A stretch of 64,000 nt of DNA from Nocardia speluncae NBRC 108251 (GTDB lineage Bacteria; Actinomycetota; Actinomycetes; Mycobacteriales; Mycobacteriaceae). The translations under genes were made by a program, and so were the position numbers. Shown here piece after piece: positions 27,496 to 35,478 of the stretch; the stretch's first letter is position 1, and the number at the start of each line of letters is the position of its first letter. Below the pieces are notes generated by a model. It saw only the letters and a program-made list of their open reading frames with translations. It ran no database searches and had not been told where the DNA came from. The stretch spans positions 186,001-250,000 of the forward strand of contig NZ_BDBZ01000001.1 in the NCBI RefSeq assembly GCF_001613245.1. Direction: 5' to 3'.

Positions 27496-28557
27496 GTGAG
27501 CTCGTCGAACCAACCGTGGACAGTGGCCGAGGCGCCCGATCAGTCGGGCCGTACCGCAATGGTGACCGGATCGAACACCGGTATCGGCCTGGAGGTGGCG
27601 CGCGGGCTGGCCCGCCGTGGCGCGCGGGTGATCCTCGCCTGCCGCAACGACACCGCGGCCGCGCACGCCAAGCGGGATATCGAGGATTCGGCTCCGGGGG
27701 CCGATATCCGCACGACCCACGTCGATATCGGCAGCCTTGCCTCCATCGCCGACTGCGCGCGGCGCCTGCACGCCGAACTGCCCCGGCTCGACCTACTGAT
27801 CAACAACGCCGGTGTCGTCACCGGTACACGGACGCTGACCGCCGACGGTTTCGAAAGCGATTTCGGGATCAACTTTCTCGGCCATTTCGCGCTCACCGCG
27901 CAACTGATCGATCTGCTCACTGCCGCGCCCGCCGGACGGGTGGTCGGCGTCGGCAGTCTCAGCCACGGTCGCGGCAACGCCGAACTGGATTTCGACGATC
28001 TGCAATCCGAGCACAGTTTCGGCCGCCTCCTCACCTATTCGCGGTCGAAGATGGCCGCCACGACGTTCATGGTGGAGTTGCAGCGCCGGCTCGCGACCGC
28101 CCGTGTGCCGGCCCTGTCGGTCGGAGCCCATCCCGGCGGGGTGCGGTCGACCATTCTGCGGGAACAGAGTCTCGTTGCCCGGATCGCCTACAGCGGTGTG
28201 GTGATGACCCTGGCCCGCCTGTTCACCCAGACCCCGGAGCAGGGCGCACTGCCGATTCTGCGAGCCGCGCTCGACCCCGCGGTGCAGGGGGGCGGTTTCT
28301 TCGGCCCGGCGAACCGCTGGGGACTGGTCGGCCCCCCGATCGCCGTGCCCGCCGCGCCGTCGGCCCACGACCCCGAAACCGGCCGGCGGCTGTGGGCGGT
28401 GGCCGAAGAACTGACCGGCGTGGAATTCTCCATCGGCACAACGGACGCGGCGACAACGGATCCGGCGATTTCGGACGATGCCCGGACGGCCCGGCCTATC
28501 GCGCCGCCCTCGAAGGAAGCGGCAGACGAAGGCGCGGCGCTGGAACGAGGCCGGTAG
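27496..28557 (+). CDS. SDR oxidoreductase, retinol-dehydrogenase-like
   Basis: A 353-residue short-chain dehydrogenase of the WWOX/RDH type. It shows TGSNTGIGLEVARGLARRGA at the cofactor loop, INNAGVV, and the catalytic Ser (VGSLSHG) and Tyr-Lys (TYSRSKMA). These proteins reduce or oxidise retinoid- or lipid-like carbonyls with NADP(H). A Thr/Ala-rich tail of about 40 residues is unusual. The GTG at 27496 begins the conserved region; an ATG at 27403 lies inside the palindrome and is less likely. Confidence 0.82.
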   Translation: MSSSNQPWTVAEAPDQSGRTAMVTGSNTGIGLEVARGLARRGARVILACRNDTAAAHAKRDIEDSAPGADIRTTHVDIGSLASIADCARRLHAELPRLDLLINNAGVVTGTRTLTADGFESDFGINFLGHFALTAQLIDLLTAAPAGRVVGVGSLSHGRGNAELDFDDLQSEHSFGRLLTYSRSKMAATTFMVELQRRLATARVPALSVGAHPGGVRSTILREQSLVARIAYSGVVMTLARLFTQTPEQGALPILRAALDPAVQGGGFFGPANRWGLVGPPIAVPAAPSAHDPETGRRLWAVAEELTGVEFSIGTTDAATTDPAISDDARTARPIAPPSKEAADEGAALERGR

Positions 28558-28583
28558 CCGGATCGGGGTCCGTCGCGGACTCG

Positions 28584-29456
28584 TCAACGCCGGCGAATCA
28601 GGCCTTCCTGCATGGTGGTTGCGCACAACCGCCCGGACCGGTCCAGGATTTCGCCATGGGCGAGCCCGCGGCCGCCGCCGGCCCATCGACCGTACTGGTC
28701 GTGCAGGAACCAGTCGTCGGCCCGCAGTGGCGCATGGAACCAGATGGAGTGGTTGACCGTCGCCACCTGGAGACCGTGGTCGCCCAGTTCTTCGCCGTGC
28801 GGGCCGATGGTCGCCGAGAGCAACAGCAGATCGCTCAGATACATCAGGCAGGCGGCTTGCTCGAGCCGCCCGTCGGGAAGCGGTGCCCGCGTACGCAACC
28901 ACACGCGCTGCCGGGCCGGGGACACTTCGCCGCGCATGGCTTGCGCGCGGGCCGGCGGTTCCGGGAAGCGGGCCTCGATACCGAGCGCGTCGAGGAAGGT
29001 CGAGGTCCACTTCAGGGCCTCGGGATAGCCGGCGAAAGCCGAGGCGATATCGGGTAACTCATCGGGTCCGGGGGCGTCGAGAGTGGCAACCTGGTGTTGC
29101 AGACCTTCCTCTGTGCGGTGGAAGGAAGCGAGCATCGTGAAGATCACCCGGTCGTTCTGGAGTGCCTCGACCCGCCGGGTGGAGAACGAACCACCGTCGC
29201 GCACCGGCTCGACCACGAATTCGGTGGGAACGGTGGTGTCACCGGGTAGCAGGAAATACGTCTGCGCGGAATGGATCGGCCGATCCGCGGGAGCGGTGTG
29301 GCCTGCGGCCAATACTGCCTGACCCGCGACTTCACCGCCGTAGCTGCGCCGGGAAGGCCCGCCATGGGTGCGTCCCCGGAACCGGTACTCGCCGAGACGT
29401 CGGAGGGTGAGGCGGTCGGCCACCGATTCCGCGGGTCGCACAGCTTCCAGGCTCAT
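28584..29456 (-). CDS. tesB: Acyl-CoA thioesterase II
   Basis: A 290-residue double hot-dog thioesterase that hydrolyses medium- and long-chain acyl-CoA. The family motifs GGPSRRSYGGEVAGQA and TYFLLPGD are present. Predicted active-site residues are the Asp in YLSDLLLL and the Gln in TTMQEGLIR. GGAGGTGG precedes the ATG at 29456. It converges on the SDR gene, with 26 bp between the stops. Confidence 0.9.
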   Translation of the reverse strand: MSLEAVRPAESVADRLTLRRLGEYRFRGRTHGGPSRRSYGGEVAGQAVLAAGHTAPADRPIHSAQTYFLLPGDTTVPTEFVVEPVRDGGSFSTRRVEALQNDRVIFTMLASFHRTEEGLQHQVATLDAPGPDELPDIASAFAGYPEALKWTSTFLDALGIEARFPEPPARAQAMRGEVSPARQRVWLRTRAPLPDGRLEQAACLMYLSDLLLLSATIGPHGEELGDHGLQVATVNHSIWFHAPLRADDWFLHDQYGRWAGGGRGLAHGEILDRSGRLCATTMQEGLIRRR

Positions 29457-29645
29457 GGCCACCTCCAGTGGTGCGGTGTGCGGCCGGGTGCCGCGGTGTT
29501 CGAGCGGGTGTGGTCGTGCCGTCGTCCCACATTCCGGTCCGGCGTGCGCACTGCGACCGGGGCGCTCCCGGCGCCGCACAGCGCGCCGGGAAACAGTGTG
29601 GTTCGCGGTCTTTCTCCGGCGCGCAGTGCCCGGCCGGTCATCGAT

Positions 29646-30407
29646 TCATTTGGGCGCGAACCGCATTCCGGCGTCCAAGCGCAGGCACTGGCCGTTGAGC
29701 ATCGCATTGTCGATGATGGAGCAGGCCAGCTTCGCGTATTCCTCCGGCCGGCCCATCCGCTTCGGGAAGGCGTTGCCCGCGACCAGCGGCGTCACCATCT
29801 CTTCCGGTACACCGGCCAGGATGCCGGTATCGAACAGGGACGGCGCGATGGCCAGCACGCGGACCCCGACCGAACCCAGATCGCGAGCCATGGTCAGGGC
29901 CATTCCCGCGATACCGGCCTTGGCCGCCGTGTAGGCGACCTGCCCGATCTGGCCCTCGAACGCCGCGATGGAGGCGGTATTGACAATAACGCCGCGTTCG
30001 CCGTCGGCGTTCGGCTCACCCTGGCTCATATGCCAGGCCTGCAAACGGTTCAGGTTGAAGGTGGAGATCAGGTTCAAATTGATGATCTGCTGGAACGATT
30101 CCAGATCGTGCGGCCCGGTCTTGGACAGCGTGCGCTTGGCGATACCGCCACCGGCGGTGTTGACCGCGATATCGAGCCCGCCGAGCTGTTCCACCGCTTC
30201 GGCCAGTACCGATTCGACACCGGTGTGATCGGTGACGTCGGCTTCGAAGAAGGAACCGCCGAGCTCGGCAGCGATCTTGCTGCCCTCACTGGCAGTGCGG
30301 TCGACAACGACGACCTTCGCTCCGCGGGCGGCGAGCAGTTCGGCGCTGGCCCGGCCCATTCCGGAGGCGCCTCCGACGACGACTGCACGTGCTCCCTGGA
30401 TCTCCAT
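29646..30407 (-). CDS. SDR, 3-hydroxyacyl-CoA dehydrogenase type II-like
   Basis: A 253-residue short-chain dehydrogenase of the HSD17B10 type. It shows GGASGMGRASAELLAARGA, NTAGGG, the catalytic Ser in NTASIAAFEGQIGQ, and YTAAKAG. The fold and the NGQCLRLDAGMRF ending resemble type II 3-hydroxyacyl-CoA dehydrogenases that act on branched-chain or steroid acyl-CoA. It lies upstream of tesB on the same strand (189-bp gap), a setting that fits beta-oxidation. AGGAC precedes the ATG. Confidence 0.86.
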   Translation of the reverse strand: MEIQGARAVVVGGASGMGRASAELLAARGAKVVVVDRTASEGSKIAAELGGSFFEADVTDHTGVESVLAEAVEQLGGLDIAVNTAGGGIAKRTLSKTGPHDLESFQQIINLNLISTFNLNRLQAWHMSQGEPNADGERGVIVNTASIAAFEGQIGQVAYTAAKAGIAGMALTMARDLGSVGVRVLAIAPSLFDTGILAGVPEEMVTPLVAGNAFPKRMGRPEEYAKLACSIIDNAMLNGQCLRLDAGMRFAPK

Positions 30408-30645
30408 AATTTCTGTCCTTCTCGGTGTACGGCACAGCCCATCGATCGCCGATGGGGCCGGTTACGTTATATCCGTCCGGGGAGCCCACACCCAAGTGGT
30501 TCGTAGAACTATCGGTGAAAGCGCTGATCAATCGCTCAGCCGGCAGATGCGGTGTCGAGCGGGTATCTCGCCGCGGCACGGGCCCGGTCGCCGTAGTGGA
30601 AACAGGTCACCAGATCGTCGGCTGCCCGGCTCCGCAGAATGCTCG

Positions 30646-31872
30646 TTATGCCGTGGCCTGCAGGTGGTGTGCCGACATCCCCACATCTGCCGGACCGGAA
30701 CCCACCAGCATCCTCTTGAACGCCGCTTGTTCCCGCAGTCCGCGTTCCTCGGCACGTTGCCGAGCGGCCGGGCTGACCCGGGTGGCCGCACTGCGTGCGA
30801 GGTTGACCGGTACGCGCAGCGCGGGATACCACGGCGGCATATACGGCCACAGGCCGAGTTTGCGCATGGCACCCGGCCCCAGGTACATGCTGGAGATCGA
30901 CAGATGCTGGGCGCGCGCGATCCGGCCGCGTAGCCACGGCAGGTTCGGATAGTTCCAGGTCAGTGGGTCGTTGGCCATCGGCAGGGCGAGCTGGCGGGTG
31001 GTCTCGTCAGGATTCGTGATGGCCGTCATGGTGTGGTAGAGAATCCGGACACTGTCGCGGAATCCGGTCGGCAGCCACTCATCCGCAACACCCATCAGCC
31101 GGCCCACGTAGCGGGCGAGGTGGGCCGCAGCCTCCCGGTCCTCGCGGGACGGCACGATCCCCATCACCAGACCGCCGACGAACGGCGCGATGAGCGCACC
31201 CACCAGTGTCGCGGCCATATCCGTCTGGTTGATCGGCAGGCCCCACGCGCGTTGATCCCAGTCGGGCATGGCGCCGACGTGCCGGCGAACCAGCGAATGG
31301 ACGAACCGTACATGCAGGGTGGAGCGATAGCCGGGTTCGAACTTGCCCATACCGTTCTGGACGTCGAGCGCCCACTGCATCGTCTCGGCGAACCGCTGGG
31401 CGGGCCCCTTCTCGAGCGCGCCGGTGCGCAGCAGCGTCTTGTTGAATCCGGACGCCAGGTATCCGCCGAGGAAGGATACGTCGCGCGCCAGGTACAGCCC
31501 GTCGTAGCCGCCGCGGCGCAGCACTTGTTCGCCGCGGCGCAGCATCTTCTCGTCCAGCCATTCCGGCAGTGTTTCGACGGCGGTGAAGAACTCGCGCAGC
31601 GGCTGCGGTGCCTCGGTGACCGAATCGATTCCGCCGGCCACGGCCTGTTCGAACAGCGGCCGGGTGTCGGCCATCCCGGTGCCGATCATCCAGTCGACCA
31701 GGTTGTCCATCGGTTCGTCGCCGATCAGCAGCGATTCGCCCATGGCCGCCCAGCGCCGCGAGTCCGGTGCGCCGATGCCCATCAGCATGGCGAACGGTTT
31801 CAACCCGGGCACGGCGACCGGACCGGCGGGGTGCCGGGTGGGGATCTCGGTACCCGTGTCTGCAAATCCCAT
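30646..31872 (-). CDS. MpaB-family oxygenase (DUF2236)
   Basis: A 408-residue protein of the MpaB/latex-clearing-protein family (PF09995), haem-dependent enzymes that cleave isoprenoid double bonds in characterised members. The core helices include LHVRFVHSLVRRHVG with the expected His/Arg cluster, then GLPINQTDMAATLVGA. There is no Tat signal, so unlike Lcp it is probably cytoplasmic or membrane-associated. The ATG at 31872 lies about 6 bp after a -10 box, so the transcript is probably leaderless. It diverges from a TetR gene. The substrate is unknown. Confidence 0.83.
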   Translation of the reverse strand: MGFADTGTEIPTRHPAGPVAVPGLKPFAMLMGIGAPDSRRWAAMGESLLIGDEPMDNLVDWMIGTGMADTRPLFEQAVAGGIDSVTEAPQPLREFFTAVETLPEWLDEKMLRRGEQVLRRGGYDGLYLARDVSFLGGYLASGFNKTLLRTGALEKGPAQRFAETMQWALDVQNGMGKFEPGYRSTLHVRFVHSLVRRHVGAMPDWDQRAWGLPINQTDMAATLVGALIAPFVGGLVMGIVPSREDREAAAHLARYVGRLMGVADEWLPTGFRDSVRILYHTMTAITNPDETTRQLALPMANDPLTWNYPNLPWLRGRIARAQHLSISSMYLGPGAMRKLGLWPYMPPWYPALRVPVNLARSAATRVSPAARQRAEERGLREQAAFKRMLVGSGPADVGMSAHHLQATA

Positions 31873-31878
31873 GAAACG

Positions 31879-31907
31879 AATGTATTGAGTCCGTTACATT
31901 GTGTCAA
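31879..31907 (-). promoter_or_regulatory. Consensus promoter of the MpaB-family gene
   Basis: On the minus strand a perfect TTGACA (31907-31902) is followed after 17 bp by TACATT (31884-31879). The predicted start point falls on or next to the A of the ATG at 31872, implying a leaderless mRNA. Confidence 0.75.
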
Positions 31908-32183
31908 TGGTGGGGTCTACGGTGAGGCGGAGCAGCATGAACGATTCCCGCCGATCCGTCGTGATCGGGGGTGGGTCGGCCGATATCGCTACCGAACAAT
32001 GGTTCGAGCGTGTCGGTATGGCGGCGAAGGCTCGTACGGTCCTGTGGGATCGGCCGGCGCCGGGGATCGCCGCCCGGGGATGGGACTCGCGCCGACTGGT
32101 CGGCCACGATGGAGAGCGCCGCGCAGAGTGGGCGCTGCCCGTCCATGCCTCGCGCGAGGGCTGGGACACAATGCAACGCGGTC

Positions 32184-32189
32184 TATAAT
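32184..32189 (+). promoter_or_regulatory. Perfect -10 box of the TetR gene
   Basis: TATAAT ends 8 bp before the ATG at 32198, so transcription would begin at about the start codon. No clear -35 is visible. TCCG(C/T)TACAT occurs here at 32190-32199 and again at 31890-31899 inside the MpaB promoter, a possible shared operator. The rest of 31873-32197 has only a weak open frame (31937-32188) that is not called. Confidence 0.6.
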
Positions 32190-32197
32190 TCCGCTAC

Positions 32198-32848
32198 ATG
32201 TTCCGTACCTATGACGAAGTCGACGAGCGGATTCTGGACGCAACCCTCGGCCGGATTCTGCAGGTCGGCATCCGGCGCAGCAGTCTGGACGATATCGCCC
32301 GCCGCTGCGGGCTGAACCGGATCACCCTCTATCGCCGATTCTCCGGTAAGGATGCCCTGATCGAGGCGGCGCTGTCCCGCGAGATCGCGCGGGTACTCGC
32401 CGAGGCGACGGCGATCGCCTCGACGACCGAGGGCACCGCCGCCCAGATCGAGGAGACGGTTCTTTTCGTGCTCCGCCTGACCCGGACTCACCCGCTGGTT
32501 ACCCAACTGCTGGCGGTGGCGCCCGAGGAAGCGCTGGGCTTCTACACCGTGCGCGGCGAGGAAATGGTCTCCCAGGGTATCGAGTACATCGCCGGTGTAC
32601 TGGCGGCCGGACAGGAGCAGGGGGTGCTGGCCCCGTACGACCCGCGGCCGGTGGCCGAACTCGTTGCCCGGATGGCGCATTCGCTGATGCTCACTCCCAC
32701 CGCGGGGGTCGATTTCGACGATGAGCAGGCGGCGCGGGCCTTCATCCGGACCACCATCGTGCCGTTGATGAAGTACGGCATCCGTTCCGGGGGTGACGCC
32801 GCCGTCGAGGGGGCATCGGGGCCGGAGCGCACGGCCGGATCGAAGTGA
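32198..32848 (+). CDS. TetR-family regulator
   Basis: A 216-residue TetR protein with its HTH at residues 10-55 (RRSSLDDIARRCGLNRITLY, RRFSGKDALIEAAL). The C-terminal domain is helical. It diverges from the MpaB-family oxygenase and probably controls it and itself. The gene start lies 8 bp after a TATAAT, so translation is probably leaderless. The SRPBCC gene follows after 88 bp. Confidence 0.87.
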   Translation: MFRTYDEVDERILDATLGRILQVGIRRSSLDDIARRCGLNRITLYRRFSGKDALIEAALSREIARVLAEATAIASTTEGTAAQIEETVLFVLRLTRTHPLVTQLLAVAPEEALGFYTVRGEEMVSQGIEYIAGVLAAGQEQGVLAPYDPRPVAELVARMAHSLMLTPTAGVDFDDEQAARAFIRTTIVPLMKYGIRSGGDAAVEGASGPERTAGSK

Positions 32849-32936
32849 AGCGCCCGGTACCTGTCGAGGACACGCGCGCTGCGTGTTTCGGATACCTAGG
32901 ATCGACGACGACGAGGCCCGACAAGGAGTTGACGCC

Positions 32937-33449
32937 GTGGTGAAAATAAACCGGATCACCGAGGTATCCGGCAGCATCGTGGTCTGCACCGACCCCGGTA
33001 CCGCCTACGACGCGGTGAGTGATGTGACGCAGATGGGCCGGTGGAGTCCGGAGAACACGGGCGCGGCGGTCGCCGAACCGGGCCGGGCGGCGTACCCGGG
33101 AATGACTTTTGTGGGTGCGAACCGGCGCGGGCCGATGCGGTGGCATACCGAATGCACTGTGACCGTGGCCGAGCGGCCGAGCCGGTTCGCCTTCCGGGTG
33201 TGCCGGTGGGGGTTGTGGAGGCCGATGCTGCCGGTGGCCGTAGCGACTTGGGAGTACCGGTTCGACGCCGTCGCCGAGGGGGTCCGGGTCACCGAGATCT
33301 GGTACGACGACCGCACCCACTGGCCGGATACCCCCGCCCTGTGGTTCGACCGGGTGGCCACCGGCAAGCGGGGTTTCGCTGAATTCCAGAAGGGCAACAT
33401 TCGCCGCACTCTGGATCGATTGAAAGCAGAGCTCGAGGCCGCCGGCTGA
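32937..33449 (+). CDS. SRPBCC-family protein
   Basis: A 170-residue START/Bet v1-like domain. It opens with strand SGSIVVCTDPGTAYDAVSDV and MGRWSP, and ends with the long helix GNIRRTLDRLKAELEA. Such domains bind hydrophobic ligands in a deep cavity; some act as cyclases or lipid carriers. The start is one of two adjacent GTG codons (32937 or 32940), 8 bp after AGGAG. It is downstream of the TetR gene and may share its control. Confidence 0.82.
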   Translation: MVKINRITEVSGSIVVCTDPGTAYDAVSDVTQMGRWSPENTGAAVAEPGRAAYPGMTFVGANRRGPMRWHTECTVTVAERPSRFAFRVCRWGLWRPMLPVAVATWEYRFDAVAEGVRVTEIWYDDRTHWPDTPALWFDRVATGKRGFAEFQKGNIRRTLDRLKAELEAAG

Positions 33450-33473
33450 GTCGGCGAGGGCCGCTACCTGCGC

Positions 33474-33487
33474 TGGACATATGTCCA
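33474..33487. promoter_or_regulatory. 14-bp perfect palindrome
   Basis: TGGACATATGTCCA is a perfect palindrome about 100 bp upstream of the promoter-like hexamers of the cholesterol oxidase gene. It is a plausible operator or activator site. The regulator is unknown. Confidence 0.45.
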
Positions 33488-33585
33488 TATTCCTGTTCGG
33501 GGGGTTGTCTATATGGCCTCTGAACTGGTGTGATAAGGCCGATCGAGATCGTCATGACACTGCTGGGCAATCGACCGATAGGTTC

Positions 33586-33615
33586 TTGACACTCGATGTG
33601 ACAGCTATCTACTTT
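33586..33615 (+). promoter_or_regulatory. Promoter of the cholesterol oxidase gene
   Basis: A perfect TTGACA at 33586-33591 is followed after 18 bp by TACTTT at 33610-33615. Transcription from here would give a leader of about 120 nt. Confidence 0.6.
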
Positions 33616-33739
33616 CGAACTCGCCCGCGGAAAGCGCCTCGGGCGCTCCGCTTGTCGGCAGTTCGGCCGCCCGCGCGCCGACGTTGCCGCGGCGGCCGCT
33701 GTTGCAGGGAGTCGTAGCACAGCTGTTCGGAGGTCGCTC

Positions 33740-35338
33740 TTGTTCGCAATGTCTCGGCGCGCATTCCTGGGAGGCGCCGCGGCGGCGGCCGGAACAACGG
33801 TCGCCGCCGCGGCAGTCGCGTCGGCGGACAATGCTCTGCGCGTCCCGCGGCGCCGGACCCCGGTGGTTCGCGAGGACCACCGGGCGATCGTGGTGGGCTC
33901 CGGATTCGGCGGTGGTATCGCGGCCCTGCGGCTGGCGCAGGCCGGTGTCCCGGTCCTGCTGCTCGAACGCGGAAAACGCTGGCCCACCGGCCCGAACGCG
34001 GATACTTTCGGTAACCCGCTGAATCCCGACAAACGACTACTGTGGCACGGTTCCGATCCGCAGTTGTTCGGCAGGCCGGTCGCCTTCGAGCCCTACGCCG
34101 GCCTCCTCGATGCCGTCCCCGGCGAGAATATGACCGCGCTGTGCGCCGCCGGCCTCGGCGGCGGTTCCCTGCTCTACCAAGGTATGTCGCTGCAACCGGC
34201 GGAGGCGGTGTTCAACACCCATTTCCCGCAGGAACTCGACTGGCGGCTGATGGACCGGGTGCACTATCCGCGGGTCGCCGCCATGCTGCAACTGGCTGTG
34301 GCCCCGGACGAGCTGATCGCGCATCCGAACTACAACGCCGCGCGGATATTCGCGCGTAATGCCGAGGCGGCCGGGCTGCCGGTGTCGAAGATCCCGATGC
34401 CCATCGACTGGAACTACGCGCTGGCCGAAACGCGCGGTGAGATGACGGCCTCCTACACCAACGGTGCAGGGGCGTTCGGTGTGAACAACGGGGGTAAACA
34501 TACCGTCGACGTCACCTATGTGGCCGCGGCCGAAGCTACCGGGTCGGTCGACGTCCAGGTGATGCACAACGTCACCGATGTGGAACGGGGTGCGGACGGT
34601 CGCTGGATCGTGCACGTCGACCAGACCGACGAGAACGCGCGGGTACTGGCGAAAAAGGTGCTCACCACCAAGACGCTCATCATGGCCGCGGGCAGTCTCA
34701 ACACCACCGACCTGCTCATGCGAGCAGGTGGAAAGGGGCTGATCCCGGACTTGCCCGACGCGCTCGGCACCGGCTGGGGAACGAATGCGGACCGGATCTA
34801 CACCTGGACCGGCCCGGCCGAGGATTTCGGCGCGGATCAGGGCGGGCCGGTCGTCTACGGGAGTCTGAACTGGGACGACCCCGCCACCGCGCATACCGTG
34901 ATCCAGGCGTCGATCCCGCCGCTCGGTACGGACGCCCACACCACCATGCTCGTCGGATACGGCGTGAGCGATGCCCGCGGCCGCTTCCGCTACGATCCGG
35001 CCGCCGACAGTGCCCGTCTGTCCTGGCCTTCGGACGGCGACGCGGCGATCCAATACGGGCATATCGAGAAAACCGTGCGGGCGATCGCGGGTCCGGCGTC
35101 GGTGCTGGGCGATACCAATCGAGCCTTCCCGTCGACCTGGCATCCGCTCGGTGGCGCCTGTATGGGTTCGGTCTGCGATCTCGACGGGCGGGTCATAGGC
35201 CAGCGGGGGCTCTACGTCCTGGACGGTGCGTTGCTGCCCGGTAACGCCGCCGCCTGCAATCCGTCGATGACCATCGCCGCGGTGGCCGAACGGGCGATGG
35301 ACAACCTGGTAGCGCAGGATGTGGGCACCACGATCTGA
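33740..35338 (+). CDS. Secreted cholesterol oxidase (GMC family)
   Basis: A 532-residue FAD enzyme that oxidises cholesterol and isomerises it to cholest-4-en-3-one, releasing peroxide. It has an N-terminal Tat signal (SRRAFLGGAAAAAG, then ASA). Family motifs are VVGSGFGGGIAALRLAQAG, AGLGGGSLLYQGM, the catalytic-histidine segment WHPLGGACMG and NPSMTIAAVAER with the conserved Asn. The sequence is like the non-covalent-FAD type of Streptomyces and Rhodococcus. The TTG start at 33740 has GGAGG 6 nt upstream; the ATG at 33749 is 15 nt away from it. The next gene carries a KstR-like site, placing it in a sterol setting. Confidence 0.9.
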   Translation: MFAMSRRAFLGGAAAAAGTTVAAAAVASADNALRVPRRRTPVVREDHRAIVVGSGFGGGIAALRLAQAGVPVLLLERGKRWPTGPNADTFGNPLNPDKRLLWHGSDPQLFGRPVAFEPYAGLLDAVPGENMTALCAAGLGGGSLLYQGMSLQPAEAVFNTHFPQELDWRLMDRVHYPRVAAMLQLAVAPDELIAHPNYNAARIFARNAEAAGLPVSKIPMPIDWNYALAETRGEMTASYTNGAGAFGVNNGGKHTVDVTYVAAAEATGSVDVQVMHNVTDVERGADGRWIVHVDQTDENARVLAKKVLTTKTLIMAAGSLNTTDLLMRAGGKGLIPDLPDALGTGWGTNADRIYTWTGPAEDFGADQGGPVVYGSLNWDDPATAHTVIQASIPPLGTDAHTTMLVGYGVSDARGRFRYDPAADSARLSWPSDGDAAIQYGHIEKTVRAIAGPASVLGDTNRAFPSTWHPLGGACMGSVCDLDGRVIGQRGLYVLDGALLPGNAAACNPSMTIAAVAERAMDNLVAQDVGTTI

Positions 35339-35404
35339 CGGCTGCCGGCCGAGCCGGTGGCCGGCGCGCAGCGCGGCGTTCCACCGGATTTGCCACGGGC
35401 TAAG

Positions 35405-35418
35405 TAGAACGTGTTCTA
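35405..35418. promoter_or_regulatory. KstR-like operator
   Basis: TAGAACGTGTTCTA is a perfect 14-bp palindrome that fits the TnnAACnnGTTnnA motif of the cholesterol-catabolism repressor KstR. It lies about 60 bp before the start of the fused acyl-CoA dehydrogenase gene. Confidence 0.78.
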
Positions 35419-35478
35419 ATCTCAGTATCCCGTACCGAGCCGGGACCGTTGCCGACACCCACGACCGGAGTGATAGCC

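Noticed and set aside
31937..32188. Short plus-strand open frame in the MpaB/TetR intergenic region
   Set aside because: No recognised domain, weak ribosome site, and it ends within the TetR promoter. Possible but unsupported.
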